DNA of 64,000 nucleotides, taken from assembly GCA_017163975.1 (NCBI GenBank), contig JAFFSR010000364.1, positions 860,001 to 924,000 of the forward strand. Direction: 5' to 3'. Source of the stretch: Anastatus disparis. Its lineage: Eukaryota > Arthropoda > Insecta > Hymenoptera > Eupelmidae. Both the position numbers and the translations under genes were made by a program. Positions 31,957 to 42,704 of the stretch are shown piece by piece. Position 1 is the first letter of the stretch. Each line of letters begins with the position of its first letter. The notes under the pieces were generated by a model that made no database searches, was not told the DNA's origin, and saw nothing but the letters and a program-made list of their open reading frames with translations.

Positions 31957-33503
31957 CGTGAATTGCAAGTAAGTCGCTTCCTAATGATCGTAGAAATATT
32001 TGTCATTAGACGACAAAAAAAATTAAGAAGTTAATTGTTTGTTAACGAAGAAATCGGGACAAGTTGAGGTGTAAATGAGGACACACATTTCAAGCTTGTT
32101 TTTAAAAAGAGAAAGACATGAAATATTTATTTATAGCTCTCAGCATTTTTACTCTCTCTACCTTCCGTCGAGAGAATCGAGGTTTCGGATGAACAAGCGT
32201 AATTATTTTTTTCGTTCAATTTTTAATTTTTTTGAATTAGGTAATTACAAGTTATTCTTTTGATTGATACTTATTATAAATTGCAATAACAGCAGGAACA
32301 ACATTTTTCTAAAATAAATGATATACGTGAAATTGTTGACCTTTTACGGTATGTAAACGAAATATAACAACGTTTGATTAAAGTGACGTGTGTACTATTG
32401 ATTTCATATTACTGCATACATAATGAATTATAGTCACATAATTAATATGATTTACCTTTGTTAGTTTTATTGACTTAAGTTATAAGAACATATAAAAAAT
32501 AATATCCTATTTTTACGTAGAAATAACGCGCTAAGATGGCCTTAGATCATTTTGTTGACTGGCCCTTATGGTTTATTAGGGCCGCAATAAAATTGAATGT
32601 TGTATGAGCTTTTTTGGGTATAAATATACCATTGATATATCCGAATATACTTGTGTCTCACAAGTTCAAAGCTATATACTATGAACATTGACCCGTTAGT
32701 TTGAGATAGCTAATTTGTCAAGAAAAACGTTCAAGGCTTGCCCTTTTTATTTCTTGTTTCATAAGTACACTCTTATCTTTTTCATAATTTATAATTAGAT
32801 TTATAATTTTTTACGTCTTATTTTTTATCTATTTTCTTTACATTCCACAATTTAGTGTTTGTTTACATTAAAGCTTTAACTTCGTGTGTATTAGTTTAAG
32901 CTATTATAATTGATTTACACATAGTATTTGTTGGATGTTGAATAAACGAATCATCAACAGAAAAATTTTCAAGTTAACTTTCGCGTTACTATTAAAAATA
33001 GCACACTTGTATTCAATTTAGAATTGAATATATGATGCATGCGTGGTTGAGAAAATTTTTTATCTCAAATTATTTTAATATCTATTTTAACAGATCCTTA
33101 ATATTTTACTATTATTATTTAAGAATTATTTCATTATACATAACCAATAATTTTAATAATTTAATAATAGTATAATTTTTATTATACTATTTTTTTAATT
33201 TTAATAATATAAAATATAAACTTTTAATGCAAAACATTTATTGATCTTATGAAATTGAGTGTATTTAATTATTATGGTAAAAGAATTTTGAATTCACTAA
33301 TTTTATTAGATGATTTTATTGATTCACTTATATTGATCAAGAATTTTTAAAAAGATTAAAGTTTATCGAGTTTACATATATAAGATCTCTATTTTCGTAA
33401 TAAATATGAGACAAAATAGACTATGACTTAAAAATTCTATTTAAAAAAATACATATTATTTTTGTGTATGAAATCACCTAAAGGTGATGATTTTTGTATG
33501 CAG
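31957..33503 (+). other. USP intron, AT-rich, nothing further seen
   Basis: No domain-bearing frame. It ends with the acceptor tttttgtatgcag at 33491-33503. Confidence 0.5.
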
Positions 33504-33608
33504 GAGAGCAGCACAAGTTGCGGTAAAACAACAGGCAACAAAAATCAATTACAAGGAACGCGTGATGAAAGTTGTGGCCTAAATGGCTTAAGAAACATTG
33601 GAAACACA
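33504..33608 (+). CDS. USP2-like exon leading into the catalytic Cys box
   Basis: A 105-nt exon (35 codons, phase 0 on both sides) reads ESSTSCGKTTGNKNQLQ, then GTRDESCGLNGLRNIGNT, and ends ACA|gtaagt. GLRNIGNT is the first half of the Cys box (GLxNxGNTCxMN) of ubiquitin-specific proteases (peptidase C19). The catalytic cysteine would be the next codon, on the following exon. The enzyme removes ubiquitin from proteins in cytosol and nucleus. The GLxGLRN wording is closest, as I remember it, to USP2-type members, but USP8 or USP21 relatives cannot be excluded. No following exon is found up to 64000. Confidence 0.8.
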
Positions 33609-34655
33609 GTAAGTTCTTTTTATTTACTATACATACAAAATTGTCATCGAATTTTCCCCTTAACCCCTTTACCATCCTTAAAGTTGTCATTAAATCTTCA
33701 TTATCACCGTCAAGAAACTATCGAATAACTTTATATTTTTAATAAAAGATTTATTAAATTGAAAATTTAAATGATAATGCAACCAGAAATAAAGTGATAC
33801 CTGTATTTACTAGAGTGAATAGTTTAATTTATTGATTTCTATGAAAAAATAAAAAATCTTATTGTGGAATATGTTTTAATTTAAATATCTCCTTCTTCAA
33901 AACTCAATCTGTATAAAAAATATAGTAAGAAAATATAAAAAAAATTACATAACTTTTCAATGATTCATTAAAAATTCATAGAAAAGAAATAGTTTAATTA
34001 ACATACATGACAAATATATTTTTTTGTGTAACCTATAAACATGTTAATTTAGGTTAAAATTAAATAGGTACAATTTAAAAAATTAGATATACAAGTAAAA
34101 TTTTCCTTGAACAAGATGATTGTCACAAAATTTTTAAGTCAAATTTTTTATATATACACTGAGAAAAAAAAATTGTAACTGTTACTATAATATTACTATA
34201 ATTAGTAAAAATTTCATAGTTACACAGTGGAAAAGTTTTGTAATTTTAACACACATAAGTGTTATAGATGAAATATAATTTTTTTTGTGTTAAAATTTAC
34301 AAATATTTTTTGTATCATTTTCAAAATTAAAATTTTAACATAAAAATTCATGAATAATACAAAATTTTAAATAATAAAATCTGTAAATTTTACAAATTTA
34401 TTTATGTTAAAATATAATGATTGAAATGATGATTAGATATTAAATAATGACTTTCTCGTATTTCTTTCTGTTAATATAATTGAAAAAAGAGAGAAATAAA
34501 GAAACATAAGAAAAAGGATAAAATGGTGGATGTTGGAGTAGATCAATAAAATCACAAACAAATTTAACGCATTTGACAATATTACAAAGGCGAACGTAAA
34601 CGAATAATTAAGAAAAGAGCCGATCATTTTTTAATATGAGTATCTCATATAAGTA
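33609..34655 (+). other. USP intron, AT-rich, with a tacactgagaaaaa motif
   Basis: The word tacactgagaaaaaaaaat (34155) recurs in variant form at about 61713 (atacacggagaagaaaaaa) and marks the edge of a widespread insect repeat type. Segments rich in gtgttaaaatt follow. No gene is seen. Confidence 0.45.
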
Positions 34656-34656
34656 T

Positions 34657-34832
34657 AGAAATAGAGCCAGTTAGTGGCCTAGTTGGATTCGTAATCTCGG
34701 GATTCTGAGTTCGGATCCCGCTCAGCAACCTATTAATAGATGCACCGCTGTACGTTACATGTGATTTGTTCACAAATACACTTACGAGCTCCGTCGCTGA
34801 TTAGCATTACAAACAGCATAAATATAGCGACG
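34657..34832 (+). repeat. tRNA-derived SINE-like module
   Basis: An A box, tggcctagttgg (34675-34686), and a B box, gagttcggatccc (34707-34719), have the spacing of an internal RNA polymerase III promoter. The surrounding bases form tRNA-like arms only partly. About 110 bp of unrelated DNA follows up to the TTAA foldback at 34837, which may have cut the tail. Confidence 0.6.
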
Positions 34833-34836
34833 TTAA

Positions 34837-35217
34837 GAGGAGGTCACGTATCTCTGTCCTTTTCTAATCAAAGAAATGATTTTTTTACAAAAACTAATAA
34901 CTTTATCAAAAAATTAAGAGAAAGCCGCATCTTGTATCAAAAAAAGCAATATTTTCTTTGATAAGAAAAAATTAATTTTATTGCTTCGTTGTTCAGAAAA
35001 CCTTGAAAAACCAAATTGTCCACCCTAACCTCTATGATTTAAGTTTTTCAAGGTTTTCTTGAAAACGAAGCAATAAAATTAATTCCTTCTAATCAAAGAA
35101 AATATTGCTTTTTTTATTACAAGATGCGGCTTTCTCTTCATTTTTTGCTAAAGTTAATAGTTTCTGTAAAAAACTCAATTCTTTGATTAGAAAAGGACAG
35201 AGATACGTGACCTCCTC
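34837..35217. mobile_element. Foldback MITE family F2, copy 1 (TTAA)
   Basis: A 381-bp near-palindrome, gaggaggtcacgtatctctg with its inverted form at the right, with TTAA on both sides (34833-34836, 35218-35221). The arms share tgtccttttctaat and gcttcgtt...ccttgaaaa. A relative with the same inner words is at 63553-63952. Confidence 0.9.
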
Positions 35218-35257
35218 TTAAAGAAGAAAAAAAAAAGTATACAAATTTTTGGACTTA

Positions 35258-35912
35258 CTAGGAGAGTATTGCAACTCCGGATCACGGATTTTGCTCAATC
35301 TTTTGGATAAGTTTTCAAATGTCAAAATATGAAAGGAAAAAAAATTTTCTACACCAACACGCAATATTTTCCTAGTCTTAGGCAATTAACGAAAATCACT
35401 AAAAAAGTTACTAGATTTTTAAACGCATATAGTTCCTAAGCATTCATAGCTAGAAGTTTTAAACTTTTTTAAATGAAAGTTCAGTTCAAATCCTTTCGGA
35501 ATAGTAGTAATAACATGTCAAAATATTATTTTTCCTCAAAGTTATAGCGTAATAAACATTGGACCTGAGTTTTTTTTTTAAAACATTATTATTTAATAAC
35601 AAAAGCTGAGTCCAATGTTTATTACGCTATGACTTTGGGAAAAATATTTTGAAATGTTATAATTACTATTTTGAAAGGATTTGAGCTGAGCTTTCATTTA
35701 AAAAAGTTTAAAGCTTCTAGCTATCAATGCTTAGGAACTATATGCGTTTAAAAATCCAGTAATTTTTTTAGTGATTTTCTTTAATCGCCTATAACTAGGA
35801 AAATATTGAGCGTTGATGTCTAAAATTTTTTTTCCTTTCATATTTTGACATTTGAAAACTTATCCCAAAGTTTGAGTAAAATCCGTGATCCGAAGTTATC
35901 ATACTTTCTTAG
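35258..35912. mobile_element. Foldback MITE family F1, copy 2 (TSD TTA)
   Basis: 655 bp, starting ctaggagagtattgcaac, flanked by TTA (35255-35257, 35913-35915). It is homologous along its length to 17263-17927, with more differences in the outer right end. Only 40 bp separate it from the F2 foldback. Confidence 0.9.
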
Positions 35913-35915
35913 TTA

Positions 35916-36191
35916 GTAGAAATTAATATTTACAAACTAAAATTTACCTTGCACTTATGGCATTTCTATTGCATATAATAATAATACTAATATATAATTA
36001 TTTAAAGTATTCGATTATTTTAATAACTAAGTACACACATGTTTGTGAAAATAACAAACTCCGTGTGTTAATTCTACAAAAATTTTTGTGTTGACTTTAA
36101 AAGTACACAGAAATTTTTAAATTACAAAATTTTGACGAATTACACAAAATTTTATACTGTGTAGATTCACTAAAAAAGATAATAGCATATA
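35916..36191. other. AT-rich spacer
   Basis: It contains gtgtgttaatt / acacaaaattt words similar to 34220-34330, perhaps remnants of the same old repeat. No gene. Confidence 0.4.
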
Positions 36192-36436
36192 CTAAGGCTG
36201 GGACTATCCGTATATACAGATATCCGGATATTCGTTTGGATTATCAGTGTGTATGAATAAACTCTAGATACTACGTATATCCAGTTAATATCCGTGCATT
36301 TGATTATCTAGATACTCGAAAATACGAATATCCGATTGAAATCCAGATATTCAGATTTATTATTCAGATATCCGAATATTTAAATATCCGGATTATTTGG
36401 ATAATATCCGCATAACCTTACTAAAGTCCCAGCCCA
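36192..36436. mobile_element. hAT-like MITE, 245 bp, TSD agcatata
   Basis: The ends ctaaggctgggact and tgggctgggact (inverted) are flanked by perfect 8-bp duplications agcatata (36184-36191, 36437-36444). The interior is filled with atatccggatatt-type short inverted words. An 8-bp duplication and a subterminal ggctgggac match hAT non-autonomous elements. Confidence 0.85.
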
Positions 36437-36599
36437 AGCATATAATATATTACTAACTAAATCCTGAAACTTAAATTTACTGAAATGAGCATGTTCTCGT
36501 ATGAATAATTATTGCCATACAAATTTAGTAAGGAATATTATTTATGTATAGTAAAAAAGATAAAATAAAATTTCGTTATATTTATGAGAGAATATATTA

Positions 36600-36880
36600 T
36601 TGCAAAGTGAAAATATTTTATGTATAAAAGTATAAATAAGTGTATGAAAGTGTATGAAAGTGTATCAGAGTGTAATAAGGTGTATTTCGTCAACTCTCTT
36701 CATAGATTTGAATACATTTTGATACACTTTAATATACTTTCGATGAACTGAACAAATGTAAGTTATAATTAAATGATACCCTTTGATACATTTTCATATA
36801 CTTGTACACATTTTCGTGAGCTGTGGTATATTCTGATTCAGTTTGATACATTTGGATATGCTTCAAATTAAAGAAAAAAA
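36600..36880. repeat. Inverted repeat rich in gtgtatcaaagtgtat words, copy 1
   Basis: Repeated aagtgtat words on the left and the complementary atacacttt words on the right form a weak foldback with cgtcaactctctt in the middle. A shorter relative is at 50760-50915. Confidence 0.65.
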
Positions 36881-36939
36881 TCTTTTTAAAGTTTAATATT
36901 CTTTTATACAGTTTGATAAAAATATATATATATATATAT

Positions 36940-38240
36940 GGGACGTTTCACGTCAACTCACCTAACAAAAAAATAGAATTCGTCGAAAATCTGTGAAAAT
37001 GGTCTCTTTGATACCCAAAATATACAAAAAAAATTTTAGAGGTCCAGGTCAAAGGGGTCAGGATTTAAACGTGATGGAATTTTTCGAATTTTCCAAATTT
37101 TTTGCTAAATAAATATTTTAATGAATTTTTTCCTCAAAAACTATCAATTTTTCGTTAAAACTTAATAGAATACTTTTTCTTGGAAATTAGATGTAGAATT
37201 CACCTGAATTTGTGCAAATTATAATATACTGATTTTTATGCTTACTTGATTGATTTAAACATACTATTTAGTATATCTAAAAATCGAGCAGGTTAAATTG
37301 GCTTTTTAAAGTCTTATTTTTTTTGTTTTTTTATGAGGAAAAAATATACGAAGCCTCCAGTTGGGCAGCCTTCTCAAAGTTACTTAATTGTGCAAAAATG
37401 TCTGAAAAAATCGTTATTTTGGATCAATGATGAGATTTGTGATTTTTTTTTCTGAAAAAGTATTGATTTTTGGGACGAATGCATGAAGATGTTTTTTATT
37501 GCAAATCATGTGTAGAATATGAACATATTTTTACAAATTGTAATTTAGGACATTATGAACCATATATACTAAAAATTTAACAAAAAATAAATTTTAAAAT
37601 TTCGAAATTTCATTTATAATTTGTGATGTTTAGCAAATAATGGTTTACAAAAATTTACATACATTTTACATACAATTTCCAATAAAAAACATTTTCATAC
37701 ATTTGTCCCAAAAATCAATACTTTTTCAGAAAAAAAATCACGAATCTCATCATTGATCTAAAATAACGATTTATTCAGACTTTTTTGCGCAATTAAGTAA
37801 CTTTGAGAAGGCTGCCTAACTGGAGGCTTCGTATATTTTTTCCTCATAAAAAAACAAAAAAAATAAGACTTTAAAAAGCCAATTTAACCTGCTCGATTTT
37901 TAGATATACTAAATAGTATGTTTAAATCGATCAAGTAAGCATAAAAATCAGTATATTATAATTTGCAAAAATTCAGGTAAATCCTACATCTAATTTCCAA
38001 GAAAAAGTATTCTATTAAGTTTTAACGAAAAATTGATAGTTTTTGAGGAAAAAATTCATTAAAATATTTATTTAACATAAAATTTGGAAAATTCGAAAAA
38101 TTCCATCACGTTTAAATCCTGACCCCTTTGACCTGGACCTCTAAAAATTTTTTTGTATATTTTGGGTATTAAATAGAACATTTTCACAGATTTTTGACAA
38201 ATTCTATTTTTTTGTTAGGTAAGTTGACGTGAAACGTCCC
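36940..38240. mobile_element. 1.3-kb near-perfect foldback (ggacgtttcacgtcaactc ends)
   Basis: Arms of about 640 bp meet near 37590. The end gggacgtttcacgtcaactc and its inverted form lie against TA runs at both sides (36922-36939, 38241-38250), so a TA target is likely. The arms are very similar, which implies a young element or gene conversion. Diverged relatives are at 30641-31956, inside the Transib arms (10290-10660, 13796-14160) and, as an end only, at 45763. Confidence 0.9.
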
Positions 38241-38258
38241 ATATATATACTAGTTATA

Positions 38259-39379
38259 TACGTAACTAGGGCGTACGAAAGATAAATATGGACGAGGCTA
38301 ATATTTATCAATTAAGTAGTAGTTGGTCGAGGACGCGCAAAGCGCGTCTGAGACTGACGATTGCTCAATCGACAAATATTAGGGTAGATGTGGGTTTTAC
38401 AGCGGAATCGACGTATGATGAACTTTAAACTTATAAATTAAAGCTTATAGATGAAGAAAACTTATCACTTTTATTTTTTAATAAAATATTCAAACATTGA
38501 TATACTAGAAGAAAATTAATTCAGCATTAATTATAGAATGAAAAATAAGAAAAAACGAATTTAAAATAAAATGTATTTGTAGCTTTTGCTGTGGCCGTGT
38601 TTCCAATTCTGCGCGCCAGTTACTATTGTTAGGTTAACCACGTGTTATAATAATAAAAGGATGCCACAGTAATTCATATTTGGTGATTTTAATGACGCAT
38701 AATACTAAGGTGTAGAATTAAAATATTAAATATGTGATAGGTGAAATTTCTAAAAAATATACAATAAACAAAGATATATTTTATTCAATAATGATCTTAT
38801 TTTACATAAAAAAGAATAAAAACAGAAAATATTGTCAAATTTAGGACGCATACGTGATCGCGATTTTACGAAATTTATCAAGATTTCAGAACAGTTGAAT
38901 TTCAAATAACCAATATTAAATATTTTTAGACTTATTTTGTGAGATATATTTTTTAAAATATTAAATAATACTTATAATATTTGATTATGCATTCAAATAT
39001 TATTTATGGACTCGGAAAAAATTATTTTTACAAATTTTATATGAATAAACAGTAACTGGCACCTCCGTAGCAATACCTTCGAGCATATACTACTGGAGGA
39101 AGCCTCCGAATGGCAGCAAGCGTTATAATGCGAAGAGAGAGAAAGCCTCTATTTTGGTACGTGCTGTCTCTCTCTAGCCTGATTTGATTGGCTGCTTCTG
39201 TTCCCCACTAAGAAAGTGAGAGAGAGATAGCACGTACCAAAATAGAGGCTTTCTCTCTCTTCGCCTTGTAACGCAGTTAATAGCTGGGAGGCTTCCTCCA
39301 GTAGTATATGCTCGAAGAGCAATACCCACATCTACCCTAGTCGAGACCATGTTGATCCTTCGTACGCCCAAGTTACGTA
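38259..39379. mobile_element. Non-autonomous DNA element with tacgtaact ends and internal hairpin
   Basis: The ends tacgtaactagggcgtacg and (inverted) tacgtaacttgggcgtacg bound 1.12 kb. A second inverted pair, tagggtagatgtgggt / acccacatctaccct, lies inside. Within it, 39077-39317 is a hairpin in its own right: gagcatatactactgg and gaagcctcc pair with their inverted copies, as does gcctctattttggtacgtgc. Palindromic ends with cgcaaagcgcg (38337) occur near the left end. No protein is encoded. The superfamily is unassigned. Confidence 0.75.
39077..39317. repeat. 241-bp internal hairpin
   Basis: The left arm 39077-39180 pairs with 39207-39317 around about 40 unpaired bases. Both arms contain gagagagaaagcctctattt in matching order. 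It would form a long imperfect double-stranded RNA if transcribed. Confidence 0.8.
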
Positions 39380-39639
39380 GATAATTTTATGTTACTATAG
39401 GACGAATAAGGGACTACAACAAAATTGATTTAAAATAAAAACAAAACACACACAACACACTAAACATTAAATCCAACATATTCATGCGTTCAATTGAATA
39501 ATTTTAATCGAATCACCACAACATTTTTATTTACGTAAAACTTTTTTTTATTAATTTGATTTGTTCTTATGTTTTTAACACTAATAAGTAATATATTAAT
39601 GTTTTCTTAGAATTTTATGTTAATCCGTATGGAAATAAT

Positions 39640-39834
39640 TTCTGTGAATAACTATAAATAATTGTAAATAACTGTTGAAAAATGTCAGAATTGAGACATA
39701 AATAATAGTTATTTACAGTTATTTACTATTATTCATCGTTAATTATAATTATTTACAGTTATTAAGAGTTATTTACAGTTATTTACAGTTATTTACAATT
39801 ATTTACAATTATTTACAATTATTTATAGTTATTT
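39640..39834. repeat. ttatttacagt minisatellite, left part
   Basis: Imperfect copies of an 11-bp unit (ttatttacagt / ttatttacaat). The copia element is inserted in this array, which resumes at 49281-49390. Similar words also form the centre of the foldback near 53.3-54.0 kb. Confidence 0.85.
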
Positions 39835-40092
39835 TGATGGATGTATGTGGGTGGAAGGTGGGTTATGAAATAACTAGACACAAACACTGTTACTGTTACT
39901 CTTAATAATCAATATATTGTCAAGCAATAATTAACACTCAAAGTAGTCTTTGAATTCTAAAGTACTCTATGCAGTTTACTCAATAGAGGCTACAGAGAGA
40001 GAATGACCATAGGGCTTATGACGCCTATAACTCATAGTACCAGAAAAGGGACAAAAGGGTGGGGAGAGTAATAAGGCAAAGCAAACCTTACA
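39835..40092 (-). repeat. copia 3' LTR
   Basis: 258 bp. In element orientation it begins tgtaaggtttgcc and ends ccatcca/tca. It lies after the polypurine tract. It contains the direct word ctgttactgttactc. Confidence 0.95.
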
Positions 40093-40104
40093 CTCCCTCC
40101 CTTT
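40093..40104 (-). other. copia polypurine tract
   Basis: The minus strand reads caaagggagggag directly before the 3' LTR, the expected primer for plus-strand DNA synthesis. Confidence 0.85.
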
Positions 40105-40327
40105 GCCTTGTTACAATTAATCTCATTAATATTTTATTTTACTCAAAAAATGTCATACGACATATTCAAAATGTAATTGGTACAGTAGACAGAAAACTTT
40201 TAATTTTTCTTATGGTCTTCTCAATAAGAATATTGAATTCCTCTTTTCCTCTTTATTTCTTTAAGTTATCTGTAAACTGAAAGAAACATAATATGTTAAA
40301 TTTAAATATTTATATTTTATAATTCTT

Positions 40328-42704
40328 TTAATCTCTTAATTCTATATTAGTTATTTTATTTCTTAAATATTTATGTGCTTCTAAGAGTAAAGGTTTAGTC
40401 ATTATATCTGCTAAATTCTCTTTGGTTGCGATCCATGTAACTCTAACTTTGCCTTGATCTACACATTGTTTTATAAAATCGTCATGTGTATCTGCCATAT
40501 GCTTTCTATTGCCACTCTTTTCGTTTTCATTAAGATTTCTCTGTATTTCCATTAAAATATCATCAAATACTTTTAGTTTATGACTTCCATCCATTTTTGT
40601 GCAGTCACCTGCTGAGCGATTATCACACCCAATTGTTACTGGAAACTGTGTTTTACCCAAAACGAATCGAATTGATTTATCTAAAGAAATAAACTCTCGA
40701 CATGCTTCACTCATCGCTAAGTACTCTGCTTGGCACGTTGATAAGGTCACATATGATGGTTTATGACTTCTCCATGCAACTACATCGCCAAATAATTTAA
40801 TTATATATCCTCCTGTTGAAGTAGAATCTTGACAATCTCTAAAACTAGCATCTGTCAAGGCTTCTAACTCTTCTGCTTTAGATGTGAATTTTAATCCTAA
40901 TGTAGATGTTCCTCTTAAATATCTAAATATTCTTTTAACATCAATCCAATCTTCTTCAGTAGGTTCTAACTGTTTTCTGGCTTAGTAATTTACTGCATAT
41001 GTGATATCTGGCCGCGTTGCATTTGATAAATACATAAGACTTCCTATAGCCTCTCTATATGGTACATTTTTCAATGAATCATTTTAATTTTGATTTTTTA
41101 TTTCTTGAACATCCAATTTACTCTTCTTATATCGATTGCTCACTTGCCTAGTTACCATAGGTGTATTTTGAGGCTTGCAGTCTTTCATGTTGAACTTCTC
41201 TAAGATACTTTCTCCATATATTGTTTGATGTAAAATAATATAATTCTTTTCTTTATTTCTTTCTATTGTCATTCCTAGAAAGTTTTTTGGTTCGCCAAGG
41301 TTCTTCATTTCAAATGCTTTACTTAAACCATGCGTTATTTCTTTTAATTTATTTGTACTATTGCTTGCAGCTAACATATCATCTACATACAATAATACAA
41401 GTGCCATTTTCCCTTCTTTTCTCCATGTGAAAAGACATGGTTCATGTAAGTCATTTTCTAATCCAAGCTTTTCCATCTCCTTTGAAAATCGTTTATTCCA
41501 TTTCTCGGGGCTTATTTTTAATCCATACATAGCCTTTTTTAATTTATATACCATTGTACTCTTTATCTCATTATTTACCTCTAAACCTTCTGGTATCTCC
41601 ATATATATTTCTTCCTCTAATTCTCCATTCAAAAATGCTGTCTTTACATCTAGCTGACATGCATATAAATTATATTTGTTTATTATGGTCAATATTGATC
41701 GAACAATTGACAATCTTGAAACTGGAGCGTATGTTTCTTTAAGATCATATATATTTTTATCCTTGAAACCTCTGATAACCAACCTTGCTTTACATCGCTT
41801 TGATCCACCTGCCTCTAATTTTGTTTTGAAAACCCATTTTGAGTCTATTATATTAGCCTTTTTACCATCTAACATTGTTTCTGGTCTCCTTACTAATTCC
41901 CATACTTTATTATCATTCATGGATTCTAATTCTTCTTTTATTGCTCTTAGCCATTCTTCTTTTTCTCTAGTCATCATTGCCTCTTTGAATGATGCTGGAT
42001 CTTTATGTAGAGAAGATAAAAGAATATGTCTTAAATTGTCTTCATGGATTTGTTTTTCAATTTTATTTAAACTTTTGTTAATTGGTTTTGTTATGAACTC
42101 GTTTGTGTAATTAAAATAATTAACAAAACTTATATCTTTAATTGGCTTTTTCGTAGAAATGTTTTCATCTTTTAAATCATCTAATTTTTTCTTAGCTTTA
42201 CCTCTAGTTACGGGGCCTTTATTTTATTTATACTCAGCAATTTGTTTTTGTATCTGTTGTTTAATTACTTGCTTTTTCTGTCTTCCTATTTTCTTTGGTA
42301 TTTCCTCTTTACTTGACTCTATCACTTTATCTGGCTCGATATCATCTTCAATTTCTTTTAAACATTCCCAATTATTTGTTTCTACCTGACTTCTTTTATA
42401 AATATCTTTGTAAACAATTTTTTCATTAAACTTCACATGACGAGATTCTATAAACTTTCTTGTACTAGAATGCCAAAATATGTAACTCATAGGTTTATAT
42501 CCAACTAATACAGCTTTGATGGCTCTTGTCAAATATCGTATTTGGTTTAGGAATTTTAATATATGCAATACAGCCAAATCTTCGTAATTGGTCAAAATGA
42601 CAATTTTTATTTGGTGCAAATTTATTTAAAAAGATTGAATAATTTATTATCTTATGTGGAGTTCTATTGTAGGCATGAACAGCAACGTCCAGTGCTAATT
42701 CCTA
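40328..42704 (-). pseudogene. copia pol, 3' part: integrase end, reverse transcriptase, RNase H
   Basis: Continues the frame of 42705-44853 after a TAG where a tryptophan codon is expected (42702-42704). Integrase C-terminal text VHAYNRTPHK and RFGCIAYIKIPKP follows, then a frameshift near 42620 and AIKAVLVGYK. A TAA at about 42224 precedes GPVTRGKAKKK. Reverse transcriptase (RVT_2) spans about 41980-41100 with WVFKTKLEAGG, LDVKTAFLNGELEEEIYM and the catalytic YVDDMLAA. TAA codons at 41084 and about 40983 interrupt [13 protein letters not shown]. RNase H has STSTGGYI, STCQAEYLAMSEACRE and GCDNRSAGD, ending NIELRD at 40328. The breaks are mostly point stops, so the element was intact until recently. 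Confidence 0.9.
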
